From positions 21,197,639 through 21,261,638 of the forward strand of contig NC_069135.1 in the NCBI RefSeq assembly GCF_026914265.1: a DNA stretch of 64,000 nucleotides, given 5' to 3'. This document shows, in pieces, positions 23,771 through 35,364 of the stretch. The notes under the pieces were generated by a model. The model was not told the origin of the DNA. It did not search any database and saw only the letters and a list, made by a program, of their open reading frames with translations. The stretch comes from Mya arenaria. Lineage: Eukaryota; Mollusca; Bivalvia; Myida; Myidae. Made by a program: the position numbers and the translations under genes. The stretch's first letter is position 1. Every line of letters starts with the position of its first letter.

Positions 23771-25596
23771 TTAATCGGAAGTGCCTACTCATTGCCTCAT
23801 TTCTTTAAGTTGACACATGACAGTGAATCAAAGCATGGTTATACCATCTCAAACCAGTGGCTAATTTCCATATTGAAGCTGAACGGTTTGTGATTTCAAA
23901 AAAAAGGCTAAACATGCGGGATCTACTTAATCTACTTTTTATTCGTATTCACCGATAACTCACCGAATCTGATGACTTTATCGAATACATAGTGGTTACG
24001 TTCAACCAATATATTTTTCTTACAAGAAAAGATTTTTTCTTACGCTGTTTAATGTTTAGTACATACGTGGAACATTCTCCCTATATATGGAGTTAAGCAT
24101 CGTGAGGCACTAGAAATCAATGGTATTTATTATGTAATTGGTCAATGGTCGATAAAACGTAAACGGGGGTTTGTCATTCATTAGTTTGTGACCGCCAAAG
24201 TTATATTCTAACGAAAATGGCCGAGATGCTCCGACTGCCCTAATTCTGGTCGCATAACGACAATACCGTGTTTGCTCAGAAATCTGACCTTGCGTAGAGG
24301 TTGTTGATATGTGTGTCTAAAAACCTTTTTTTTTTGCAATTGAGCATAAATGTATTTATAGTGGTATATGAAACATGAGATAACGAAACGTTTGTCTATT
24401 CTTAGCAAAAAAACAAACTCCTCAGCATCCAAGGTCAAGGCTAAGGTCATTTTGATAATACAAGAAACGTATAGAAAGCGTGAAAAACACACGGTATTTG
24501 AGACATCTGAAGGCAGACTAGACCGTATAAATCAAAGTTCATATAAACGCAGACACGGTTTGCTTACACGATTCAATACATTGCCGGATTTCTCTTGGAT
24601 CGTATTTGCTCAAGTCACATCCCAGAACTGTGGAGATATACTCGCCAAAATTCATTTTTAAACAGGCACTTCTTTCAAACAGGGACAACTCATAACAGAA
24701 CACCCGGTCGATAAACAGAAACTTGAGAAAATAAAACGTCTTGTTTTCTTATCTATTCCCCGCTATCGGGAATTGGTGCGTTTGTTTAAGTAATAATTAT
24801 TATCTTACGTTTTGCAGCAAAATACTAGTACTTTTTCTCCTCCAAAATATGTAATTTTCTCCAGCAATTTACATCTCATTCCAATCAATCTTTGTGTGCA
24901 ATCTCTTTCTAATCATAATCGTGGGAACATTTGTTTTTTGCACATTGTAAGTTTTTGTTACATTAAAATGACGCAGGACAGGTGTGTCATGGTCTTCAAA
25001 TAGTTTTGATAAATTATAAGAACGCAAATTCATAAACCAATGACATGTGAAATAGTCAGTGCGACCGTTCCGGTCGGGTCAATATCACGGCTTGCCATCT
25101 TCTTTTATGACAAAGTAAAAACCTATGACCAAGTTTTACCCTGCCATTTCGTCTTGGAGCGGGTAAGGAATGACACCCACCATTCCAAAACGACCATCTG
25201 CAGACTGACACTAAACTATCACTAAAATGTCATCAAACTGATCAAATACTAAGACAAGAAATCGTGCGAATAGTAGTCTTGTATTCCCAAAATTTCAGTA
25301 AAAAGGTAAAGCTGGTGTCAATTGAACATGAAAAGGCTGATCAAACAAACATCAATTACAACCAATGACACACGGTACTTTCTTGATCTTCATAACCAAT
25401 GAAAACGCTTTAAATATTCACCACTTTGTTTACATTGAAACACGTGCTTTAAGGAAAGTGCTGAGATTTTGGTTACCGTATGAACTTAATTACTGTTCAT
25501 CTGAATTAAGTTATCTAAAATTAATGTACATATATTGATAGGCTGACACAGCATCTGACGGTTTAAGGCCTAGTTTAAGCCTTCTATAAGTGACAC

Positions 25597-25670
25597 CCCC
25601 CCCCCCCCCCCAAAAAAAAAAATAAAAAAAAAAAAATAAAAAATAAAAAATCATAATAATAAATAAATAA
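25597..25670. repeat. Poly(C) then A-rich tract
   Basis: A run of about 14 C is followed by an A-rich tract of more than 50 bases with T interruptions. It may be the tail of an old retroposon or a simple slippage tract; nothing upstream is recognisable. Confidence 0.7.
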
Positions 25671-26529
25671 AAACAACTGTGTATTTGTACACAACCTCTG
25701 TTAATTGATCTTAATCGTATTGCCTAATTGTCTTATCAGATCTCCAATCTGAGTATTCTGCTGTGCAGTTTGGGATGTTTCATTATATTAATGGACCCTA
25801 AATGGCCCGGAGCCATTAAACCAATACACAGGAAATTAGCCCCTAGCTACTGTGACACCAGTGCAACTAGCAGGAGATGCACAGCAGGGGATTATCATGC
25901 CAAACATTCCTTCAACTAGGCCTTTAAGTGATATTCGGTAGCTGAACCTGTGTTTTTCGGATTGTTTTAATATTAACAGAAGGAATCGAGAAAATCAATC
26001 TAATTTTTATGGTAAATTGACAATAGTTATATATACATATATATATATATAAATATATTTTATAAATACATATTACACGTACTACACTCCACGTTTAAGA
26101 ACCTTAATTGGACATTTGATAACCCAAATAAACATTTTCTACAAAGTCACATATGGACAAATTAATTGAATGATGTGTTTATTTTCGGAAAACTTTATCA
26201 CGTAGATAATTAATCATTAGTACAAAGTTGGAGTTGTCAGTTAGCTGGTGAATAACAGTTAAGAGTTGTTGAAATAGTATATTGCCTGAAACCGTTTTGT
26301 AATTACTATTTATCAGGAGTGATTTCTATTTATCGGTAGTGATTGGTAAAACCTGTCATATTTAAAAACAACACACAATGATGCATGGGCAACAGCTGCT
26401 AAACATGTTTTAAAATGAACACGCAGTTGAAATCATACATAATGTACTGAATCATAATGATACATACGTTTATATGTGTTTAAATAAAAAAATGCTATGT
26501 CATATTCTTCAAACTAAAATCTTAATTAA

Positions 26530-26981
26530 AGAGACTCGCTCATGATTTTGGACCAAAAATTAGTTTTCCGGGTTATGCATCTGAAAATACTTATTTAATC
26601 ATTAGTTCAATCTATGATATAAAATTCGAGAAAAAACAACAATTATAGTTTTAAAAAAGTCTTTTGGTTTAAGTGCGGTGCGAACCTACAACAGACAGAC
26701 GCCTTAATCACTAAGTCACCAGGATGTTTTGACATTTTAGCAATACATTGGGAACATAACTTGATAATGTCAATCAGCCAATCACGCAACAACGAATCGC
26801 TCAAAGCCTTTATCAACGCTAATGCAAATTGTGGTCTTCGATGACTATATTTGAGCTAATATCAACATTTGTTGAGGGGTTCCAGCTTTTAGTATCTTAT
26901 TTTTAACACTCCTCTTGAATTGCCACACATTATATCGTCATACATAAAAAGTGCATTTTACAGAAACTTGAGGGAGTCCCT
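26530..26981. mobile_element. TIR element flanked by TTAA (GGGACTCGCTCATG family)
   Basis: The left end AGAGACTCGCTCATG is inverted as CTTGAGGGAGTCCCT on the right. TTAA directly flanks both sides (26526-26529 and 26982-26985). At 452 bp it has no transposase frame, so it is non-autonomous. TTAA duplication is the hallmark of piggyBac-type elements, which makes that superfamily the best guess. The copy at 14988-15291 shares both ends. Confidence 0.65.
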
Positions 26982-27084
26982 TTAAGATATTAAAGTTTAA
27001 GACAACAATACGAACATGTAAGCACAAAAGACTAACCAATCATGTCCGGTCTTTTCAGTTATTCGGTGCTAATGCTTGTTAAAT

Positions 27085-27220
27085 AATAAAAGCCAAACTT
27101 CCTTACAATAGTTCTGCATACACGATATACATTCCGAACTAAAATGGTCCGTAATAAAAGCCAAACTTCCTTACAATAGTTCTGCATACACGATATACAT
27201 TCCGAACTAAAATGGTCCGT
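27085..27220. repeat. Exact 68-bp tandem duplication
   Basis: AATAAAAGCCAAACTTCCTT at 27085 is repeated at 27153, and the two 68-bp copies look identical. The duplication must be very recent, or it is an assembly overlap. Confidence 0.95.
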
Positions 27221-27639
27221 AATAAAAGGTTAAAATTTACCCACGCGTTCAATCTTAAAGCCATTACATCCTAATGAAACACATAAGATATCAAAGATAT
27301 ATCATTTTATCATCTATGGAAAATTTGCTTAAGGCGGAAAAAAGAGATCACGTTTCATTAAAGAAATCACTGAAAATATATGATTGTATCATTTATGCTT
27401 TAATGAATCATTTTCGAGCCGTTTCCAGGCTTCACGGTTAGTTATGATACGAATCTTGAATTTAGGTGTTTCAAATTTTAACAATGTTTCGTTTCAAAAA
27501 TTCAATCGCACGACGGGCGTAATAGCCTTTCAGGAAGGCGTGGTCGGTGCGTCTAAAGCTCGCGAAAAGGCGGGTCGTGCGGGACCGGCCACATGGGAAT
27601 GGGCCAGACAGGCAGGGGGAAACGGGGTTGCAATCTTGA

Positions 27640-28545
27640 CTTGACTTTCATGACACGGGAGGGGGCATAGGGGAATGGGCCAGACAGGCAGGGGGTAACG
27701 GGGTTTAATGGCTTTACTTTCATGACATTGGGTTGGGGCATATGGGTATTGGTCGGACAGGCAGGGGGTACTGGGGTTTAATTCATGACTTGACTCTCAC
27801 GACATGGGAAGGGGGCACAGGGGTATGGGTCAGACAGGAAGGGGGTAACGGGGTTTAATGGCTTTACTTTCATGACATTGGGTTGGGGCATAGGGGTATT
27901 GGTCGGACAGGCAGGGGGTACTGGGGTTTAATTCATGACTTGACTCTCACGACATGGGAAGGGGGCACAGGGGTATGGGTCAGACAGGAAGGGGGTAACG
28001 GGGTTTAATGGCTTTACTTTCATGACATTGGGTAGGGGCATATGGGTATTGGTCGGACAGGCAGGGGGTACTGGGGTTTAATTCATGACTTGACTCTCAC
28101 GACATGGGAAGGGGGCACAGGGGTATGGGTCAGACAGGAAGGGGGTAACGGGGTTTAATGGCTTTACTTTCATGACATTGGGTTGGGGCATAGGGGTATT
28201 GGTCGGACAGGCAGGGGGTACTGGGGTTTAATTAATGACCTAACTCTCACGACACGGGAAGGGGGCATAGGGGTATGGGTCAGACAGGAAGGGGGTATCG
28301 GGGTTGAAATCGTCTTGACTTTCAAGACACAGGAATGGGGGCAGGGGTTATTGGGTTGAAATCTTGACTTGTCTTTCACGACACGGTAGGGGAGCATAGG
28401 GGTACGGGTCAAACAGGCAGGAGTTATTGGGTTGAAATCTTGACTTGTCTTTCACGACACGGTAGGGGAGCATAGGGGTACGGGTCAAACAGGCAGGGGG
28501 TAGTGGGTTGAAATCTTGACTTGACTTGCATGACAGGGAATAGGG
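27640..28545. repeat. Higher-order tandem repeat, 150-bp unit
   Basis: The motif ATTCATGACTTGACTCTCAC recurs at 27781, 27931 and 28081, with a diverged form at 28231, giving a 150-bp period. Each unit contains two related subunits built around GACAGGCAGGGGGTA and GACAGGAAGGGGGTAAC. One strand is strongly G-rich with many GGGG runs. Frames over it read repetitive Pro-rich peptides and are not genes. Confidence 0.92.
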
Positions 28546-28750
28546 GCGAATGGGTGTATACACTATTTAAGATTATATAGAGGTCTTTTGATATTTCTTT
28601 TTACGAATACACCGACGAGGATGTAATGTGCATACATGTACATACCCTTCAATCGGTAAGAAGTTTGGTTTCGGTTTTATTAACATTGCACGTGAATACC
28701 ATAAAAATGATTATACAGTTTGGTTTTGGTGAGGAGAGGGGAGGGGTGTC

Positions 28751-28772
28751 AGGGGATTGGGGGGGGGGGCAC
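28751..28772. repeat. G-rich tract
   Basis: A short run GGGATTGGGGGGGGGGCACG within a G-rich stretch that continues the character of the upstream 150-bp array. Confidence 0.6.
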
Positions 28773-29289
28773 GGGGTCAATGATAAAAGAGATTTACCAG
28801 TAAATACAATTTTACATGTAAAATAAAATCATATTTCTGTTTAAATGCATGCAATTTCATGCAAACAGATAAAAAAACGTGATAGTTTGTGTTGATATGG
28901 TAGAAAACCACCAACACATTCTGAACTTCAGAGAAAAACAATTTCGCAATTAGAACTATTTTAAATATTTTATAATGAAAGGGCGAATGATAAAGAAATT
29001 GAATTCTTCCGTACGTAATCAGATCGCTAGATATTTATAGTATAACCGCAAAATAACTCATAATAAAATTGTATAGAATGTAAAATTATGCATTGAAAAT
29101 ATTTGAAAAGAAATGTTATACCGGTTTTACAGCAGTCACTGAAGCGAATATATTATATACAGAGTGGCAATAGCAGTATACTTTCACTTATTCATACATA
29201 ATCCTAATCGGCATGAAATGCTAATCTGAAAAGCAAACATGACAGAATTAAAATTCTGTATTTTAACTTTTAACAGTTTAACGACTTAC

Positions 29290-29415
29290 CTTAAATCCAA
29301 TCTGTGTTGATGAATCTACTTCCAAATAACTCCGGCTTTGGATCGAAAGAAAACCAATTTATTTACAGCCTGAATAATAACCGACAACTCGTCGACGAAA
29401 ATTAGCACCTATATT
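29290..29415 (-). other. Candidate 5' UTR exon and promoter of the tandem-VFT receptor
   Basis: A strong donor, AAG|GTAAGT (GT at 29288-29289), ends a minus-strand stretch with no start codon advantage. A TATA-like GGTATAAG lies at 29441-29448 and GTATATAC at about 29420. Receptor exon 1 has a 5' UTR splice acceptor at 14166-14167, so a non-coding exon must exist upstream. This is the best candidate I saw, and it would make the first intron about 15 kb. The exon start and promoter are inferences. Confidence 0.3.
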
Positions 29416-29749
29416 CCAGTATATACCAATTTGCACACATCTTATACCTATCAACTATGTGGTAATTTCAATGTGAAAAGAAGAACGCAGCGGGTCGTCG
29501 GATTTTGTGTGGATAACTCTCCGGTCATGTACAAGACATTGTACAACTAGTATGTCCTCTCCGTCACGGGTGACTGGTTTTTGAAAATAACGGAGCCGTT
29601 CACTATTCGATTGTTATCCTAAAAGCTTTACTGTATTTAGAGAAAGTACATGAAGTTGTACATGTATTTTGCTGCGTCAAAATTATGAAGTATGTAAACT
29701 ATTCAACATTGTTAACACCTTTAGCATTGATTTCTTAGACTATGTTAAA

Positions 29750-29767
29750 GTTAACAACGTTGTTAAC
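29750..29767. repeat. Perfect 18-bp palindrome GTTAACAACGTTGTTAAC
   Basis: Two GTTAAC half-sites flank AACGTT; other GTTAAC copies lie at 29711 and near 29780. It could be a binding-site cluster or chance in AT-rich DNA. Confidence 0.5.
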
Positions 29768-30184
29768 GGCATCATTGTTAACTTTTTAAATTGAACTGGT
29801 TTATCATGTACCCATATATCTAAATAAAACAAGCACGGCTGAAACAGTCGTCTCAAATCGTGATAGAAAGACTGCAGATCACGAGTGGGTCCACGGAACT
29901 CCCTGAGCTGTACAAGTTAACAACTATGACGTCAACAAGGTTGGTAATTTTAACAAAATCCTCTAACAATCGACCACTGAGGGAAAACACTGGTGAACAG
30001 TTTAAAACCATGCACTAGCTTTCGTCAAAGAAAGCAACCGTTTCAACTTTTCGAAAGTTGTGCCAAAAAAACCTTTTGTGCACATACATGTAATCCATGT
30101 GTAATCGCTCATTTGAAATGCTATGAACATTTTAAGAAACATAACTCTTGAAAGTATATAACGCCAAATATTGTTTCGAATATG

Positions 30185-31995
30185 GTTTGATTAGGCACTG
30201 GGCGCAGTGATATGAGATTGAGGGCAGTGGTCCTTACAATCAATGGCGCAATAATATGCATGGGGCTGGGCTTCCGGGTTGAGGACAGTGGTCTCGAATG
30301 GCGCAATAAAATGCGATCATATGCATGGGGCTGGCCTTCCGGATTGAGGGAAGTAGTCTCGAAATGCGCAATGAAATGCGATCATATGCATGGGGCTGGG
30401 CCTCCGGGTGGAGGGCAGTGGTCCCGAATGGGGCAAAGAAATGCGATTACATGCATGGGGCTGGCCTTCCGGGTTGAGGGAAGTGGTCTCGAATGGCGCA
30501 ATGAAATGCGATCATATGCATGGGGCTGGCTTCCGGGTTGATGGAAGTGGTCTCGAACAGCGCAATGAAATGCGATCATATGCATGGGGCTGGGCTTCCG
30601 GGTGAAGGGCAGTGGTCTCGAATGGCGCAATGAAATGCGATCATATGCAAGGGGCTGGCTTCCGGGTTTATAGGGCAGTAGTCATGAATGGCGCAATGAA
30701 ATGCGATCATATGCACGGGGCTGGGCTTCAGGATGAAGGGCAGTGGTCTCGAATGGTGCAATAAAATGCGATCATATGCACGGGGCTGGGCTTCAGGATG
30801 AAGGGCAGTGGTCTCGAATGGCGCAATGAAATGCGATCATATGCATGGGGCTGGGCTTCAGGATGAAGGGCAGTGGTCTCGAATGGTGCAATAAAATGCG
30901 ATCATATGCACGGGGCTGGCTTCCGGGTTGATGGAAGTGGTCTCGAATGGCACAATGAAATGCGATCATATGCATGGGGCTGGCTTCCGGGTTGATGGAA
31001 GTTGTCTCGAACGGCGCAATAAAATGAGATCGTATGCATGGGGCTGACATTCAGGTTTAGGGCAGTGATCTCTAACGGCGCAATAAAATGAGATCGTATG
31101 CATTGGGCTGGGCTTCAGGGTGAAGGGCAGTGGTCCCGAATGGCGCAATGAAATGCGATTATATGCATGGAGCTGGCCTTCCGGGTTGAGGGAAGTGGTC
31201 TCGAATGGCGCAATGAAATGCGATCATATGCATGGGGCTGGCTTCCGGGTTGATGGAAGTGGTCTCGAATAGCGCAGTGAAATGCGATCATATGCATGGG
31301 GCTGGGCTTCAGGGTGAAGGGCAGTGGTCTCGAACGGCCCTATGAAATGCGATCGTATGCATGGGGCTGGCATTCAGGTATAGTTAGGACAGTGATCTCG
31401 AACGGCGCAATAAAATGAGATCGTATGCATTGGGCTGGGCTTCAGGGTGAAGGGCAGTGGTCTCGAATGGCGCAATGAAATGCGATCATGTGCATGGGGC
31501 TGGCTTCCGGGTTGATGGAATGGTCTCGAATGGTGCAATAAAATGCGATTATGTGCATGGGGCTGGACTTCCGGGTTGATGGAAGTGGTCCCGAATGGCG
31601 CAATAAAATGCGATTATATGCATGGGGCTGGCTTCCGGGTTGATGGAAGTGGTCTCGAATGGCGCAAAAAATGCGATTATATGTAAGGGTCTGGGCCTCC
31701 GGGTTGAGGGAAGGAAATGGTCTCGAATGGCGCAATTAAATGCGATCATATGTATGGGGGCTAGCCTTTAGGTTGAGGGCAGTTGTCTTCAACGGCGCAA
31801 TAAAATGAGATCGTATGCATGGGGCTGGAATTCAGGTTTAGGGCAGTGATCTCGAACGGCGCAATAAAATGAGATCGTATGCATGGGGCTTGGATTCAGG
31901 TTTAGGGCAGCGATCTCGAACGGCGCAATAAAATGAGATCGTATGCATAGGGCTGCCATTCAGGTTGAGGGCAGAGGTCTCGAATGGCGCGACAG
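30185..31995. repeat. Satellite-like tandem array, about 65-bp unit, about 27 copies
   Basis: The consensus unit runs ATGCGATCATATGCATGGGG, CTGGGCTTCCGGGTTGAGG, CAGTGGTCTCGAATGGCGCA and ATAAA. Units vary between 64 and 68 bp with local variants (GAGATCGTATGCAT, ATTCAGGTTTAGGGC). Because the unit is not a multiple of three, the many 60-109 codon frames here shift phase and have no selective coherence. It sits between the receptor's putative 5' end and CDK9. Confidence 0.95.
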
Positions 31996-34465
31996 ATGGG
32001 ATCAAAATAATGCAGGTTAGAACTGTTCCCTTTCCTTCAAAGTTTGAAGTTTACAAGTATAATAGTCCGAAAAGTACAGGATTTCTGTTCCAAGTCTCAA
32101 TTAATTAACAGTCGTGAAATCGACAATCGGCACGAATATGTTTTCGAACTAGCGTGACTTAGAATACAATCAAGAAAAAGTAGTTCCATCATTCCGGTAA
32201 ACAATAGAAACATTCTTTAAACAGATAATGGTTAGTTTGTGTGCGTAATTCTAATATATCAGGCCATGGTTTGACAAGGGACCGCGGCTCTGCTATGCTG
32301 ATTGCTGACCTTGGCATTTGTCTCAGAAACACATGCATATTGTATGCTTTGTGCACTAACAATTTAAGTAATACGTAAGCGGATGGAAAAGGCATCACTG
32401 GCTATCCAAGGGCCTTAACTCAATAACAAATTCAACCGGAGTACTGGAATCTGCTACTTACAATGTGTACATTGTCATTGCTTACACATTCATGAAGTTT
32501 TGTGTATTTTAAGTTTGACATTACCCAAACTAGTTTTTAAACAGCACGTGACAACTACTCCACCATGGCTTTGCTACTACCTCACCTGTTTTCATCGGAA
32601 ATCAGACACGGTAATTATATGGTAAATTGATGTCTTAAAAGCCTGTGCCCCTTTTCGATAAAGGATCTAAGTCATAAAACTCATAACTTCAAAAAATCTT
32701 AAACCTGTAGGAATATCACAGTCGACAAGAAGTTTGTTTTCGTTTCTGAGCTGTGTTTTCAACTTTGATAAGGCTCAAGTTCAATCATTCTCATTCAGGT
32801 TTAGTAATGATAAATCTAATCTGTTGAACAGCATCACCACTCTGGTGTACGAGTATGAAGTTCAGTTTTCACAAAATTAAAGATTATCAAATAATGACTC
32901 AAAGATAAATTCTTTTTCAGACTAAAATCGGTACTTAAACAGGCCCCTGCTGGAAACAAAACCAGTCCTCCACATAACAAGGAGCCATGATAATGCTTTT
33001 AAACGCCTCTGCAATAGTATTCCACCATTGGAAATTCATAAATAAAACGTCTTCAGCCATTACAGAATCTCATCAGTACACACAGATCAAATAGTTTCCC
33101 TGAATTACTGCCACAGAGCTTACAATGGTGCAGACAGTTCGGCCATTCATCGTGATGTTAATTACCTCATGTGCAGAATTCTGCAATATTTGGCACCAGT
33201 TTACATTGCTTGTGGCAATAGGCAATGTCTGGATGAAACTTGGCACAACCCGGTGCATTGATTAATTGACAAATGCTCCTGACAAAATATCTGCCATAGA
33301 TCTGCAGTTACAGTTTCAGTTACAAATGTATACGTTTTGGATACAATCTTTTTCAGACAGTAGTAATTTGTAATCAAACCATAGATCAAACCTTTGATTG
33401 GAATTATCCGAAATAAAAAATAGGTTTCTATTCAATGTTCCTGACCAAATTTTAACCCACATAAAAATTATATATCATAAAATGTGCATGTACATAAATT
33501 TGAATGGCACAGCCATGCAACATCCTCGAGCTTTGCTTTTGAGACTCGCCATGAGGCTTGAGTCTATGCTTGGTAAGGTTTTAGCCTAAGAGTGACGGAG
33601 GCTCTGAGCAATATGTGCACCCTTCTGCTTTTATGTAAGTTAATGCTTAAACCTACAAATAATTGTTTGTTAAGGGTCACATCCCCAAAATTACTAAATA
33701 GGAATTTTATTTATTTTTTCAAATAAATGCATGTACATTGTATAGTTTGATAGTGTTTGGGCTAAAGTGTTATGGAAGGGTGTTCAAACCTGTCCCTTTT
33801 TTGGTAGAACCCTTCTGCCCTCATGGAGACCAATATGGGCAACATCTGCCTCCATAGAATGAAATGCCTAAGACTGTCACATATTTAAGTATTTTTAAAC
33901 GTACAATGCTATTATAAACTGATACAACCTTGACATTTTCGGCAATTGAAACCTTATATTACTTCAATTACAATTTGTAGCATTTTTTTGTCAAATTTAT
34001 TATGTTCAAGCCCTGCATCGCATGATACCATGTTCTCTTTTCTCATTAACCCCCTTTCCCTCTTTTGCAGCAGCACCCAGTCCTTTATAAAACCCAGCTT
34101 AAACCCTAAATTTGAGAGTGGCAGGTACAAAGCCACTCCCCAAGTGATTTATTATATATGAGTATCAGGGTGTCTACAAGTACAAGTAAAGATAAAAAAT
34201 TTGCTAACAACCTTTAATTTCATCGGCAACTTATAAATATACAAACTTGTGGCGTTTGCCATCTGTTATCAAGACTTTTGATACACTGATTCAGATAGTT
34301 CAAAACAGCCTTACTCCTAGAAATGATGGAAAATAATGTGGAAACAGTGTGACCATGCAACGTAAATTTACTTTGAGGTATTTCCAATAAAACATGTACT
34401 TTTAACAAGAATAGCTAGCAATGGCATTCACACATAGATCAGTACTGTTTTATGAACTTAAATTA
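31996..34465. other. Intergenic region without recognisable genes
   Basis: Short frames only, none with a recognisable domain. This is ordinary AT-rich DNA between the 65-bp array and the 3' end of CDK9. A TTTATT at 34466-34471, read as AATAAA on the minus strand, lies 58 bp past the CDK9 stop and is a plausible poly(A) signal. Confidence 0.5.
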
Positions 34466-34528
34466 TTTATTTTACTCTCACAAAATCAAAACATAATTAT
34501 ACACAAATACTTGGCAAATTCGAGTTCT

Positions 34529-35364
34529 TCAGAACACTCGTTCAAAGTGCTGGTCCATGTTCTGATTAGGGCGGACCTGAATAGGCATCTGAGGTCGTCC
34601 TGCCCCCTGGGGCCGACGGGGTGGAGCCAGGTACTCAAACATTGATGTAGAGTGCTGGGCAAGCATTCTGCTAACATCCTGCGGTGGGGGATCCTCCCAG
34701 AAGAATGCGCTATCTAACGCTGAGTCTGAGTCAATTCTTTTTGAGGGGTCAAGGCATAGCAACTTGTCCAAAAGGTCAAGGGCATATTGGTCTTTCACAT
34801 AAGGCTTTAACCTTTCCTTGACCTTCCTCTTCTGTCCATCAGGAACTTCCAGCTTGTTATACATTTCAAGTTTATCACACCCAGGCCAAACTTCGGGCTT
34901 AATTGAGCCGCACAGCTGACTAATCAACTGTAACTGATGTTGTTCCGTTTTCCCTTGCATAATGGGCGATCTTGTCCACATTTCTGCCATAATACATCCT
35001 GCACCCCAAATATCAATTGGAGGGCCATAATTCCTCTCACCAAGTAACAACTCTGGAGGTCTATACCACAATGTGACAACCCTGTTTGTATACTTTGAAA
35101 TATGACTCAATGCTCGAGCTAGTCCAAAGTCCGCCAACTTGAGAATTCCCATCTTTGTTATTAAAATATTTGCGGCTTTCATGTCTCTGTGGAGGATTTT
35201 GTTACTGTGAATGTAATACAGTCCGTTCAGCAGTTGTTGCATGACTTTTTTTATCTCGCCGAGGGAGAACATGACATTAGCATTACTCAAGAGTCCAGCC
35301 AGATCATGCTCACAAAATTCGAAGATCAGGTAGAAGGTGCTTTTGTATCGGTTGTAGGGGGTTG
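34529..35364 (-). CDS. CDK9: CDK9 exon 4 (rest of kinase domain and C-terminus)
   Basis: Acceptor TTTTCTTTTCAG at 35365-35366; stop TGA at 34529-34531. It begins ATPYNRYKSTFYLIFEFCEH and ends with a short Pro/Arg/Gln-rich tail and FERVF. The remaining two-thirds of the kinase is in this single exon. Confidence 0.97.

Noticed and set aside
24208..24661. Overlapping frames of 94 and 97 codons on opposite strands
   Set aside because: No recognisable domain, no clear splice sites, and part lies in a MITE fragment.
27384..28563. Pro-rich short frames
   Set aside because: Repeat translations of the 150-bp G-rich array.
30121..31749. Many 60-109 codon frames with RPLPSTRKPSPMH-like repeats
   Set aside because: They arise from the 65-bp satellite; the unit is not a multiple of three and frames change phase between units.
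32189..34161. Short frames of 60-71 codons
   Set aside because: No domain, poor start contexts, overlapping on both strands; background for AT-rich DNA.
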